From the NCBI GenBank assembly GCA_947650285.1, contig CANTFL010000608.1, positions 310,001 to 374,000 on the forward strand: 64,000 bases of DNA, in the 5' to 3' direction. Under the pieces are notes generated by a model. The model made no database searches. It was not told the DNA's origin and was given only the letters and a program-made list of their open reading frames with translations. The position numbers and the translations under genes are program-made. The stretch comes from Hyaloperonospora brassicae. Lineage: Eukaryota; Oomycota; Peronosporomycetes; Peronosporales; Peronosporaceae. Below, piece after piece: positions 10,453-22,300 of the stretch (position 1 is its first letter; the number at the start of each line of letters is the position of its first letter).

Positions 10453-10991
10453 TGTAGCGGAGCTATACAGATCCTTAAGTCAGAGGAAGACTTTAACGCT
10501 CAACGAGCAACTTCATATTCAATGAACCTGACTCATAGAGTCAAAAAGCTCAAAGATATTAAGGTTTGGTTCAGAGAACCCGACTTAAAGAGTCAAAAAG
10601 CTCAGAGAGCTTATGGTCCCTGTTCCAGGGGGACCAAACGATTCAGAGAATCACAGCACAGAGTGCAATAGGAGTACCTGTTTTAACAAGGCGTTGCTAA
10701 ACTCCTTGGACGATCGCAAGACGCCTCAAAGAGGCACGTGTCTTTTGTTGATCAAAATGGAAGCTGAATTCTATTTCTTCTTTTAACCTAAAAGGACACC
10801 TTGGAACAAAGTAATTGACCTACTCGCAAATGTCCTGAATCAAACCTCTCAAAAGATCTCGTAATCAATGGTTGACAAACATCAGTCTTCAACAATTGAT
10901 GCTGTGTTCTAATATCGCTTTAAAGGGGATCCCATGCCTTGTGTGCACCACACCTACTGTCGACTACCAGTCGACGTGTAACTCCGTTACA
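10453..10991 (-). repeat. 5' LTR of copy B
   Basis: Starts tgtagcggag and ends ctccgttaca, so the termini are imperfect inverted repeats of the TG...CA type. It is bounded on the inside by the primer-binding site. Internally it holds a ladder of small hairpins with 5-7-bp arms, for example 10530-10542, 10614-10636, 10640-10652, 10723-10735, 10959-10975 and 10976-10992. Confidence 0.65.
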
Positions 10992-12969
10992 CAACCACTG
11001 CCGATTCATATTTCGGCTGTTATCTTATCAATAATAAATGAAACATCTTAAACAAAAAATGCGTATGAGTATGAGATAACTACTAACCAGCGTAGGCGTG
11101 TAATTCTAGACTATATCGTGGCACATTAAGAGACCAAAATGCGAGACCATGTGCGAGAACGCACGCGTAGCAGTCTATAGAATTCAGCGCATCAGCTTTA
11201 ATCAAAGTTTGAGCATGTCACTGCAAATTGGATGCTCCTGTGTATATCCAAAGATGTGAAGTATGCTTGTATATAGGCTTGAATACTTACCCCCATATGC
11301 TAAGAAGCAACAGCAGCACTTGCTGCGCTAAACAAAATATGCAGCAGTAGCATAGGATGTAAAGTTGATATAAAATACAATTTGCAGAAACTGCAATCTT
11401 TCTGTGTCTTTTTCTTTTTATTCCATTGCACTTACTCAGACCAATAAAGACCACTATTTGCACTACACCAAATGATTTATTGATTGTAGAAAATCAAGAA
11501 AGAAACGGTGAAAGCTTGATCAATTTTATTTCTAACTGACCCAATGTGGTTCTAATTACACATATCGGTTCCATCTTACACATTTCCGCGTGATTAATGC
11601 GATGCATCAACATCTTGTGTCCATTTATCTACCATTGCACATGAGGCAGTACTTTCTTCCAGTTTGTTCTCAATTCGCCAAGCGTATATTTCACGAATCT
11701 TGTTCAGAGCACAATGCTATGTTTTATTAGGATCATCAATGGCGACGCTTCTCTAGGATTTCGGGCAATTAGCCAGACAACAAACTTTTCAGCTGTTCCA
11801 CGTGCATTTTTTGCCTTAGCTGTCGCCTCAGTTTGCATCATGCTTATGTATGCAGTAAATGCCAAATAACCTTTGTTTTGATTGCGTAGCCGAGGGTGAG
11901 ATTCGTTGCAAGCCATTCGTCCTTATAGTTTTTATTATTTTCTTCGACTTTAAGTCATTAGTACTTCCCAATCATGGCTAACTTTATTTACCCAGTACAC
12001 AGTATTTACAAGTTATTTTGATTACTGTTCTTATTTTTGCAAACAAAATTGCCCACTGTTGAAACCTGCTTCAAGTTATTATGGTTCGGTGTGCTATCAA
12101 AAATATATAATCATTGTTAGTTCCTTTTACGGGAAGTCGTAAAAATCACATTGTTGTGATCCGCGGGGTTAATCGAGTGTACCAGCGTGCGCCCAAAAAT
12201 CTTGATTGCGGTCGGTGCTGAAAAATCTGCGACAAAGTCTCTCTTTCTCATTCGCTTCTTTTGCCATCACGAAACTTTCTCCTTTATCGTTTCATTATAA
12301 AGCTCTAACGTGCCGTTGTCTGTTACCTCCCTCGTCGCGTAATTAATTCCTCATCTTCACCTTTATTTGCGAAAATTCATTCATATGGCGTTCGTTGTTC
12401 AACTTAAGCTGTTCCCGCTATACCTACAATTGTTGTTCGAACAGATGATTCTGACGTTACTGTAAATTAGTCATTTTCTAGAAATATTATGGACAAGAAA
12501 AGCTCACGTTATAGTCTAACGGCGTGGTCTTGAACGAAGAGACTGGCAATGACCGGTAGACGTAAGTAATGTGCGACCTGTCACTCGATTGATTGATTGA
12601 TTGGGATTGATGGGGTCGGCAAGAGTCAAGACGGTTAAAGGGTTTTTTCGTGTAAACGTTCCTCCTCGTGCGGCAAGCACGTTGATTGCATGTGATGAAT
12701 GACAGACAACGATAACGAATATCACTTTGGAATATGCCACAATAACAACTTGTTCCTCTTCTCTTTGTGCCTGTCACACTCTGTACTTCGATACGATTGC
12801 TACCGACAGAGCGCTAAAGCTGTTTCTGTATAGGTATATGTACCTTTGTAATTCACTTGTTAATCTCCTTTAGTAGTGCTTGTGTCTACAATTTTTGCTG
12901 CGTCTTGTATGATCGCTGGAAATCTACTCTGATTATTAATTGATCATTTTTGTGAACGTGTCACTTGTG
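10992..12969. other. AT-rich gene-poor stretch
   Basis: No recognisable gene. A 70-codon minus frame at 11916-11704 has coding-like text but no known motif. A gattgattgatt run lies near 12590. AT content is higher than around the host genes. Confidence 0.4.
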
Positions 12970-13165
12970 CTAACAATCCTTCCTGTATTGCGCTTCTTCT
13001 TCGAGCTTCGCGCGTTCCATTTCCTGCATAAAAAGTTTGCATACGCTCGTTCACCAAGCGTTTCGCCTCACGACGTAGACTTTGTTCCGCCACGTTGCAC
13101 GCGTTAAAATAATGTTGCTGCTTGTCGTTTCATTTCAACGCCAACTTTGCAGTGTCGCTTGTCGC
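12970..13165 (-). pseudogene. short coiled-coil gene remnant
   Basis: The minus strand reads VAEQSLRREAKRLVNERMQ and, after a frame change near 13027, QEMERAKLEEEAQYRKDC followed by a stop. This Arg/Glu/Ala-rich helix is typical of the C-terminal part of transposon-associated Myb/SANT-like proteins in oomycetes, but the family cannot be fixed from so little. Confidence 0.35.
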
Positions 13166-13849
13166 AGCCGCGAATACGTATTTTACGCATTCGACAGTTT
13201 GCCGTCGTGAATGGAATCGACCATGGTCATATCGTTTGCTCCGTTTATCGTTAATCTAATAGTGTCGGATATCATCGGTAGTATCTATCGTGTGGGTATC
13301 ACATGTGCCTGGGAATGGCACGTACGGGTGCTGCATGACCCTGTGGTAGCCGGTACAATTTGTCGGGTGTGATTTTAATGCATGTCGGTGATGTATTGCA
13401 TCCAAATCATTATAAACACGAGCTCTAGAGGTAGTTCGCTTGTCGAGATATCCCCGCTCAATGGCGTGAGGATCGAGATATTACTATTTAGTATAGGTTA
13501 ACAAGTAGGAATAATGTTAAAGATTGCTGTGTTATTCGACCAAGCTGGTGGTTCCCGTCCACGAACCGCAGCGGCGCCCAGGCGGTGATGCGCCCCGAAT
13601 TTTTTGCAATTGCGCGGATTCAATAATCATCATCAGTTTAAGGCGGCACTTTTGAAATATCTTCTTGTAATTGATCAGGCATTTGCTTTGATTAATTGTG
13701 TGAATTTTAGTGTGAAGATGAAGGTATAGAATAGCCATATGACTATCTATTTAAGAAAAAAGTTGACTCGCCGTACCATGGCCGCGAAGAAAAACGGAAG
13801 AAAATCGCTAAATTGCTCACGAAACCTCAACCAAAGCTCATTTTAACAG
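13166..13849. other. no gene seen
   Basis: Short interrupted frames only; probably the degraded left part of the neighbouring hAT element. Confidence 0.35.
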
Positions 13850-15274
13850 TGAACGTTTAGACATTTCCAGCTGGTGTCCCGTTCATGGCTATTACCGTGT
13901 AACTTATTGCCGGCATGGAAATTTAAATCGCTGATGATAGATTTTGTGCACGTGCCTGATTCGCACACAGGAATGAACATGACAGAGGTGGTCACAAATC
14001 CATTAGACGAAATGGGCATTTTGGACAAGACCCCGGGGTTTACCGTTGGCAATGCGGGAAATATCGGAACGATGCTCAAGCAGTTACAGGATGACCCTGA
14101 TGTGACGTTGTTCCTGGACATAAACTCTCGGTGTTTTGCGCATGTGCTAAACTTGGCGGTACAGAACACTCTGAAATCCATGAAAGGCAGTATCATCGCC
14201 ATTTGTGATACCGCCCATGCTACTCGATACTCGCCTCGTAAAATGAATCAACTGGAAGAATATTGCACGGCGAACAAGATCAAAACGATCAAACTGATCT
14301 CATCACGTTCTTTAAGTCTGTGATGGACGCTCAGACACATTGAGTTTAACATACGACATGTTGGACTACTCGTTAATTTTACTCAATTTATTAACCAAGC
14401 ATATGCCCGATTTGGACGACGATGAAGAAGCACGAACACAACGACAACAACAACGCGTAATGTGCGATGGTGTAACAGCACCAGAAAATAACGTATTGGG
14501 GTTCAAGATATCGACCACAGAGTGGGATACTGTCAAGACTATTCACGAGTTTCTATGGGCCTTCACGAGCGCTACGGAATTGACATGCGGTGACACGTAG
14601 GTTACGTTATCTAACGTGGTACCGCTCTACACCGAGCTGTTGGAGCACATGACATATTCTTGGCGATGGTGACGCTCACAAATGAGACGAAGCAGCTATC
14701 TTTACATGCAAGGACACACTTGAACGCTACTACGACATTGCAAGTCACAGCTGCACAGTGGCGACTCTGCTTGATTAACGATTTCGGCTTGGCTACAACT
14801 CTGTGTGGTTTGGCGAGGGCCCTGATCAGAACATAGAACCAGATGATATTCTTCGAATTGCAATACATATATGCACATGAGGCTACAAACAAGCGCATCG
14901 GATGCCGCCATCACAAACCTACAGAGCTGTATCCCTATTGATTCGGGGGCTGAATGTTCAAGAAGCCAAGGACGGCCGTTGTGGCATCCACTGATGAACT
15001 TGACATGTACATGCGTGGCGCACAAGAAGGTCTTATGACAACACCACTTTTGCGGTGGAAGTCACAAGATAAAACGTTTCCGACATTGGCGAAAATGGCA
15101 ATGAACTATCTGGTCATTCCTGGGACCTCGACATCATCGGAAAGAGCTTTCTCCGCGTCAAGCTTGCTGGTTACTGACGAACGATGTTCACTGGGGCACG
15201 CACAATTCGCGCAAGTTGTTGCCTCGGGAATTGGCATAAGTGGGATGCACGCAAGTAGTACGCCGGAAGCTTAA
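13850..15274 (+). pseudogene. hAT-family transposase, broken
   Basis: Three blocks read in order. 13874-14323 has DSHTGMNMTEVV, then NAGNIGTMLKQL and SRCFAHVLNLAVQ, the hAT catalytic-core and RCxAHxLNL motifs. 14340-14600 continues the insertion domain region. 14954-15274 has TDELDMYM and FPTLAKMAMNYLVIPGTST followed by SSERAFSAS, the C-terminal hAT dimerisation domain. Stops separate the blocks, so it is a pseudogene. Flanking 15300-15420 carries repeated attcga/tcgaat words that may be subterminal transposase sites; terminal inverted repeats were not found. Confidence 0.8.
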
Positions 15275-15926
15275 CACATTTCTTCGGAAGCAGCTTCAAA
15301 TTTCGCGTTTCGATCTAATGTTCGACCAGAGCACTCGAATATTCGACAATCGAATTGTTTGATTGAAATGTAGGCCTCGGATGTTCAATATAAAAGGTTC
15401 GACCGAAATATTCGAATCGAATCGTAGATTTGCCCAGCATTACCCCCCCCCCCCTGTTTCGCGTCTCCAGCCTCAACTGGTGATTGTTTACTGGCTGATA
15501 GCATTGACAAAAATCACCGCGGAAACAGACGGAGCAACTTTATCCGCCACGATAATCTCCACACGGACAATTCACTTGACCGTCAAAATCGTGCACCGGG
15601 TCACCCTATTATTTGCTGTGCATGTCACTGGACAAAACGTCAGACGCCTGTTCTACGTCCGCGAGCAGGTGCACTGGACCACACATGGGTGTCGATAAGA
15701 CAGTCTGTCGTCGCCCCTGACAGATAGAGTGGCCACGCGCTGCTACTGCTCCGGTACGCTGTAAACATTCGTCACTCACATTGCATTCTGCTCGCACCCG
15801 CTCGCTGTGGAAGGAGGGGTGCAGGTCCTGTAGGGGAGTTCAAACTGAGTCACAGTACGCGCAGACCACCCCCGGGTGATCTGAAGGACCGCGCGGCATA
15901 AGCCTCGCATCCGCTCACTGTTCATC
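15275..15926. other. hAT right flank and effector upstream region
   Basis: 15300-15420 has repeated ttcgaatatt-like words. A poly-C run lies at about 15442-15455. The remaining 500 bp is the only possible promoter of the effector gene at 15927; I see no certain oomycete initiator motif. Confidence 0.4.
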
Positions 15927-17540
15927 ATGCGGCTGCTTTGCGTGCCAATGACGGCATTCTGCGCCCCTCTCTTGGCGTCGCTGAGAGACGGCAGCCAAGC
16001 AGGCGCCAGTGCTCCGAACGCCGCCCGAACTCGCCCCAATGAATCTGCGCTTGACTACAGACGCACGCATCGAGACGACCCATCGGCCATGGGAATGGCC
16101 GCGTCCGTCGCCAAGGCGGGAGTCTCAGGCGTGAACAAGACCGTTGGGAGCGACACCGAAAGCGAGGATCGGGCGAACAACAGGGCTATCGAGCTGGTGG
16201 TATCGGCGATACGCAATGTAATGCACGTGGCGCGATCAGCTGAAGGCGTTCGTCGTGACGAAGGACTCATAAGGAGTATGGCGACCCGTTCCTTGACCGA
16301 CAAGTCTACCCCCATTCTCCATGGCGATTTTCAGACACCCGCTGAACACGGAGAAGTCATAGACGTGTGGTCACTTAAACGTTATCTGGAGCACGGAAAT
16401 CGTCAAGGATTGGACTACAGCGACCATGACAGTATAATTAGAGCCGTTTTGTCCGTCAGCAATCCAGCGGATGTAGCAAAGGCGCTAATGTCGCTTCGTA
16501 CGATAGAGGGCATGGAAGACGTGGCCGACAAGCTGCACAGACAGCTGGTAATAGTCTATAAGAAAAAACCGGGAGTGGTGCCGTACGCGTGGATGGAGTC
16601 GGGATTGGATCCCGAAGAGCTTGTCAAGGCCCTCGGCTTGCACAGAAGAACACCAGACGCCGACGTGAGACGAACTATGCGATCAGCGTTCGAAGCATAC
16701 ATGAAGCTTTTTAGAATAGAGCACAAGAAAGCATTCAGTGGCAAAGACGTGTCAAACCTCATGCCTACAAAAGGAGGAGCAGAAAAGCTCTTTCTTCGGG
16801 AGGATGCTTCTACTCGAGAAGGTGCGATGATTTCTGATCCTGTAAAGACCGTCGGAATGTTTGAAAGACATGCCGCCGAAGACAAAATCCTCCTTCGTTG
16901 GAAGAGGCACATGCACAATTTGAAGCTCCTCGAAACTGCTCACCCACATGGTGTTATCATCGCCAGAACCAAGGATTTTGTGAAGTTTGCCAAAGGCAAA
17001 AAAACCATGGACGCGTTGACGTGTGTAGGTTTGCTGGATCGTTTTGTTGACCAGCAAGGGCTCAAGACATTACAGTCCCCTGATGACTTTCTAAGCGCAT
17101 TGCTACTCTACAGAAGGCCAGAAGATGTGGTGCAAGTGCCGGTATCGCTTTACAAGATCGAGGGCCGCCAAGTCATGGCTGCGGACTTGCACAGTCGACT
17201 TGTAAACCTCATTCCGGATTCAAAACGTGTTTCTCGTGCGTGGATGGTGCTGGGGTTGCATCCCAAGAAGTTGTTCGAGTACCTCAGTTTGGACAAGATG
17301 GACTTCGAAAAGTTATCGGACCTATATACTTTGTTAGTGTGGTTCAGATACATCGACCACTACAGACGAAGACACCCGCGTGCATTCAGCGGTGAAGACG
17401 CGGCAAGACTTTTGAATCCACGGGGAGGAACGGTGGCCGCTCATTTCAGACGTCTGTTCAAATCTCCTCATTTCGAGCAGATCGCCCGAGCGCTAGATGC
17501 AGCTTACGGTCGAATCATGACGGAGACAGGTCGTAGATGA
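15927..17540 (+). CDS. secreted WY-fold effector candidate with internal duplication, no canonical RxLR
   Basis: Single-exon ORF of 537 residues. Residues 1-18 (MRLLCVPMTAFCAPLLAS) fit a signal peptide, followed by a low-complexity polar stretch. No RxLR is present; RRTHRDD (45-51) and an acidic TESEDR (77-82) occupy the usual places of the RxLR and EER motifs. The rest is helical with two long repeats: each has a helix pair, then a W-motif segment (AWMESGLDPEELVKALGL at 221-238; AWMVLGLHPKKLFEYLSL at 438-455) and then an AFSGxD...L(M/N)P segment (269-280; 486-498). These W-motif units are typical of WY-domain effectors of Phytophthora and downy mildews, which act inside plant cells. Neighbours are transposon relics, the usual setting of such genes. 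Host target unknown; effector status is inferred. Confidence 0.7.
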   Translation: MRLLCVPMTAFCAPLLASLRDGSQAGASAPNAARTRPNESALDYRRTHRDDPSAMGMAASVAKAGVSGVNKTVGSDTESEDRANNRAIELVVSAIRNVMHVARSAEGVRRDEGLIRSMATRSLTDKSTPILHGDFQTPAEHGEVIDVWSLKRYLEHGNRQGLDYSDHDSIIRAVLSVSNPADVAKALMSLRTIEGMEDVADKLHRQLVIVYKKKPGVVPYAWMESGLDPEELVKALGLHRRTPDADVRRTMRSAFEAYMKLFRIEHKKAFSGKDVSNLMPTKGGAEKLFLREDASTREGAMISDPVKTVGMFERHAAEDKILLRWKRHMHNLKLLETAHPHGVIIARTKDFVKFAKGKKTMDALTCVGLLDRFVDQQGLKTLQSPDDFLSALLLYRRPEDVVQVPVSLYKIEGRQVMAADLHSRLVNLIPDSKRVSRAWMVLGLHPKKLFEYLSLDKMDFEKLSDLYTLLVWFRYIDHYRRRHPRAFSGEDAARLLNPRGGTVAAHFRRLFKSPHFEQIARALDAAYGRIMTETGRR

Positions 17541-18639
17541 AGGAAGCGAGTAGACACCAAGCCAACAGGGGAACGGGAAGTCGCTGAACGAAGCCAAGCG
17601 GGCGCAGCGAGTACTTGAATTGGCAATGGTTGTCTTGCCGCAACCACTACAGTAGGCTTAGAGGTAGCATTAGTATTATGTGAACTAAGGCCCTCTTTAT
17701 ACATTGCTTTGTAGCGTACTTCTTGCCACTCAAACAACATTTGAGCACAAGTCCAGAAAGCCGCTAGGGTGAAATCGCATTTGTTGTCCATTATAAGATC
17801 GTGCTAAAATTTGTACAATCGATAGCACATTCGCATGTTACAGCAATTCGATCGACCATATTCGTAAGGCGTTCAATGAAATGCATGGAGATTGCATCGA
17901 TGAAGGCCACGCAAATCACAATCGGCTCCAACAAAGTTGCAATCACACCATATCACGGGAGAGAAAAGTGTCTGTACGTCGCTTTGAGAGAGCCGCGCGT
18001 GCGTCATTTTCGGTTACATATCGTTGACGCAAGCGATCGCTTATTTAGTCAGCGCTTTGTTGGTTTAGGGGTGAAGGGTTGCCTGCCATGCGCGAGCCTG
18101 CTTGACCAGTCGACAATCAGATACGATAAACACGTTCGTCGTCAGCCATGACTACCTCATGCTCAGCACCCTACCTCAGTCGTCAAAGCAAGAACGGCCG
18201 TATCAGCAGCAGCTCGGAAGTACTATAGGAGGGAAATGATGAGAGTCTATGCTGTCAAACTCTTGAGCTGGTACCATATTGTGGCATACCCTCTGCGCGA
18301 CGAAAGCGATGTTGTAACAGTTGTATATCTGCTTCGACGTTCCTGCGTAAATGTTTGCCGCAGTTCTTTGGATGCTGTTGTCGACTTCAGACGCGAGTCG
18401 TAGTCCATCATGGAAGGACGGTAGAACAACAGTGAGTGATGGCCTCACAGTTTCGCCAACAAACCAGCACGGCGTGTCATTCTTCGGTTTACACTGGAGC
18501 TTCACACGAACTACGTTGAGTGTAGCGCATCATGAAACGTGCGTGTAAAACAACTTCATCTTCAGTTTTTGCATTACTCATAGCTTCTACTCGTACTTCG
18601 GCGGATTGCTAGGGAAAAGTGCACAAATTCAAACTGTGT
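17541..18639. other. no gene recognised
   Basis: A 95-codon minus frame (17791-17504) has plausible composition at its start (CDFTLAAFWTCAQMLFEWQ) but no known motif. The remainder is short unsupported frames. Confidence 0.35.
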
Positions 18640-20121
18640 CCAGCTACACACAGAGAATCAGAACAGCACGATGTCCATCTTTCAGCTTCAAGCACCAGTA
18701 CATTCGCCCCGCTGGCTTCTCCTCACCAGCCCAGGAAGTCCAGCGCCTCACTGCCGCGGTACAATCAGCTTGACGACAACGCGATGAAGAAAATGTTGCG
18801 ATGCTTACTCTAGTCAGCTTTTCCTCGATCAGCAAACCATTTACAGTCCCCGCGCGTGCTCGTAGCTCATTAACGTATTTCTTGACTGAATTCTTGACAA
18901 CACGATCGAATCGCTCGGTTCTTCCTTCATTAACCAAGTCGTCAAGGCAACCCATAAGCGTAACATTCTTCGCCATGGCTGCGCTTCGCACTGCACGTCA
19001 TCAAGCGCAGCCAGCTCCCTGACGAGTACGCAACTGGTGTATCATCACAGCCAACATACTGGAGATTCAGCGAGCCAGGCTCGGGCGGCATGAGCGTATG
19101 AGAGCAAAGTAGACGCGATCGAAACGTTGCTTCATCAGCCTCAATCAGCTGTACCTCGTCGCGGTCGAGGTCAACAGAAGTACACCATCAATCTGCCATC
19201 CAGCGCTATTCGAATCGCAGCTTGGCATTAAAAGTCGATACACCCGATGATACACAGCATGTGTACACCCAGCTTACAGCTTTGCTCTCCAACAACTGCA
19301 CTCGGCCAGACCAGAACTCGTGCGTAAGTCCCTCTTTCACAACCGGCTCTAGCGCGTTAGCAAAGCCCGACCGAGAACTGCGTCTTTACAGCGCTTCTTG
19401 TGTATCCATCTCGTGACCACATCGACGGCACGTACTCCATCTGCACGCTGATCGTCCCTGCGTAGCCCACACTTGCAGTGAGTGAACGTCGTCAGGTCTG
19501 TCGCCACTGAGCGTCAAGCCACGCTCATGTAGGGTAGCAGTGTTCAACACAAAATCGATAGCATCTGCACAGGAAATGGCTCCTGTGCCATTGGATCAGC
19601 CAGCAAAGCTGTCTTCAATGTCCCGACTCGATCCAAGCGCACCCAAACTCAACGTCTCGCTCACGACGTGCGTGTGGTGGCGATCCAGTGCCAACCGTCA
19701 CACGAGAATGGATCTTGAACGCACATCGGCAGCATCGGTCCTTCGCTTTTCGTACCAGCGTCGAGCTCGACCACAAGCGCTCGTAGAGGGCTGCGGTCGG
19801 TCGCCCACGTTGGTCAGCTGTAGAGGCGCTCTCGGCGCTGCTGCATCGTGGCAACACTCTCTTTGCGTCAGCACGCGCGTGTCGCTCGCCAGCTGCTATT
19901 CCTTTCGAAAGCCACACGAAATGCCGAGCGACGCGTTGACGCCGAGCGCACGTGGCCACGAAGGACGACGGGGGGCAGTGCCGTGTACAGGTTGAGCTCT
20001 CTGCACGTGCGCTAAATGGATAACACAATCGAATCAGATGTATGTTTTCTGCACTGGAAGACGCGCCGGTGATTCGATGACAAACTCGTAGCGGATACCG
20101 TACGATCGAAAGTGGGTACAA
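18640..20121 (-). pseudogene. decayed protein-coding remnant of unknown family
   Basis: On the minus strand, coding-like text recurs in changing frames: near 19520 ISCADAIDFVLNTATLHERG, near 19430 STCRRCGHEMDTQEAL with a CxxC, near 19170 DRDEVQLIEADEATFRSRLL, and near 18940 GCLDDLVNEGRTERFDRVV. Stops and frame changes lie between the blocks and no set of GT-AG introns joins them. I do not recognise the protein. It reads as one long gene that has been lost. Confidence 0.35.
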
Positions 20122-20436
20122 AAAACGACTTGGCGCTTGTATGCGCTGCCCGCACGCAAAGACTAATTTTGTGACGGTTTGTGCTGCTGTTCCTGATAAG
20201 AACTCGCAGAGCGCAAACGAGTCTGACGCTGACAGTGGCTTTTTTTCATCCCCGTCTTCCCCGATACTAACGTCTTGTAGAATCGTTGGCGCTATAATGA
20301 TTTAGGTGGACTTAATTACAAGTCACAAATCGCATTATGCATTTAACGGTACTCTTTTGTGATATGGTATTTTGACAAGGGACCAAATTGCAGTCCGACC
20401 TCCTTACAATCGAACAGCTTCCCGCCCTTTGCAGCC

Positions 20437-22300
20437 ATGTCGTCTGCTACTCGGTCCATGGCCTCTACGGCGCCGCCACAGCGTCTTCACGATCTCTACG
20501 ATGGCCCAATTGCGTGCGAGCGTGATCACTGTCTGTCGCTTGCCGCTTCGAGGCCACACGCGGCGCTGCCCATCACGAACAACGAGCCAGACGGGAGCCA
20601 CGATCATGTAGCCAAGTCGTGCAATGTAACTAACTCGCATTTCCATCGACGCAAGCAGCTGGAAGCGCGGCTCGCCGAGCTACAAAAGGACGTGGCAATT
20701 CTCACACTAAAGCTGCGATTCGATGGCAATTGCAGCCCGTCATTTTTGGGTGCATCTAGTACTGCAGTTACGTCCAAGAAACCACAAGAAGAGCCTGAAC
20801 GGATCAAGGTGAGCCAGTTGGGTGCGAGCTCAGAAGCTCTTGATGCACTCATTCTGTGGCACGATGCGAACTGATGTGTGTGTGTGTCACTTTTCGTTGA
20901 CAACAGAAGCCCGGGACATCAGGATCGAGACGAAAACGCGTGAACGAGCAGCTACTAGAGACCAAGAAAGAAGGAGAGAGTAGTGTCCAAACCTTGGAGG
21001 AGCTCGACGACGTCACTGTAGAACGAGATCAGCTCAAGTTGGACCATGTGAGAATGAAAAGAGCACTAGCTGCTGCCAGGAAAAAGTGCGAGAACGCAGG
21101 GAAGTTCCAAAAAGCCTATGACGAGCTTGTGGTCCATTGTGGCTCGCTGCAAAAGTCTTTAGACTTGTCCGAAAGGATCCGGATGAGGCAGCAAAAGCTG
21201 CTGCAGCAGCTGCAATCGCAACAACGTCAGATGAGTGCGAAGGACGAAAGAAAGGAGACAAAAGATCGAGTGACAGATGGAAAGGCAAGCTCGACCTTAG
21301 CTGGAGAAAGCTCTTCCTGCCGGTCTGCAGATACAGCATTGCCGCAAACTCAAAAAGTTAGCAGTGCTCGAGGATATGCGGACACAGATTGCCGTGTTTC
21401 AAACTCTCGTATTGCATCCGCAAAGCCTACAGAAGAGGAGAGCGACGACGATCGGGATACGCTTGAGCAAGCAGCTAGCGAACCAACATCAGCAGATACG
21501 AGGCCGAAAGTATCGCGCCCAGAGTTAGAACTGACAACACCGAAGGCTGAACACTTGCATGGCGTTGACAGTCGAGATTCGAGTCCAATTGCTTCAACGA
21601 CTACTCGCCGACCTAGCCGGGCGCAAGCCCGACAGCTCGAAGTAATGCGTCATGCAGCAATGTGGGCTCGGAGCCGAGGAGTTGCGGTCAAGATTCCAAC
21701 TTCTACATCTCATACAACAACGAGAGGAGCTACTGCCGTCGTTCGACCGAAGAATGGATTTCTTGCTCCAACACAAGCTAGTTTACGTCGGCTGCATGAC
21801 CTTCCTCGTCGAAAAGTTCATTACAGACCCCCGTTCGTGGTATAGGGCTTGTGCATGTTACGAACTCACTGTTCGCTGAGCAGGTGACATGGACCACTTT
21901 GTGATGGCGCGGTTGTTTTCGTGATTGATGTACAGACGCGTGCATCCACGAGTAAATCTGGTGGACATTGCAAACTTTTGCCGGTGAACATCTTTTTGCC
22001 CGCTTGGAAGTCTGCTTCCTCGAGTGCTTATTGCAAAGTATCTCTTCGTCGCAAAACGTGGAAAGAGTGGCTAGTCATTTTTGCGACCAAGAGCGCAGAC
22101 CTTGTTCTGGCGTGGAAGCATTGTATTATGCCTCGGCAAGTTGCAGCGATTGGACGCGGCTCCATGCATTCATCGGTTGCCCTTTTCACCAGCACGCTCG
22201 TGATGCTCCGCTTCGTTTCACTGCTGACCCTTTCGTATATTTGCGTCTTCATGGTGAGGCCTTGCGAGCAATTGTCATTCATGGAGTAAAGGTGTTTTGA
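20437..22300 (+). pseudogene. coiled-coil protein gene, probably decayed in its 3' half
   Basis: Exon 1 is 20437-20808 (ATG at 20437) and exon 2 starts at 20907 after a 98-bp intron (gtgagc...caacag), phase 0. Joined, they encode a polar N terminus, a helical RRKQLEARLAELQKDVAIL stretch, then a long coiled coil (VTVERDQLKLDHVRMKRAL and LLQQLQSQQRQ). The same frame stays open to 21845, but from about 21290 it loses coiled-coil character while another frame gains it (KLKKLAVLEDMRTQIAVFQ; later SRFQLLHLIQQREELLPSF at about 21690 and a 110-codon block at 21968-22300). That pattern suggests frame-shifting indels in a formerly longer gene. Family not recognised. Confidence 0.45.

Larger units (their letters stand above)
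8401..10991 (-). mobile_element. Ty3/gypsy remnant on minus strand (copy B), truncated
   Basis: Read right to left: 5' LTR 10991-10453, two-base spacer, primer-binding site (10450-10441 in plus coordinates agtgctacca), gag (10393-9588), degraded zinc knuckle near 9500, protease (9225-8900) and a linker frame to about 8401. Reverse transcriptase and beyond are missing. The gag and LTR differ clearly from copies A and C, so it is a different family that shares the same primer site. Confidence 0.7.

Noticed and set aside
15927..17540. RRTHRDD as an RxLR motif
   Set aside because: No Leu at the third position; calling it RxLR would overstate the evidence, so the effector call rests on the signal peptide and W motifs.
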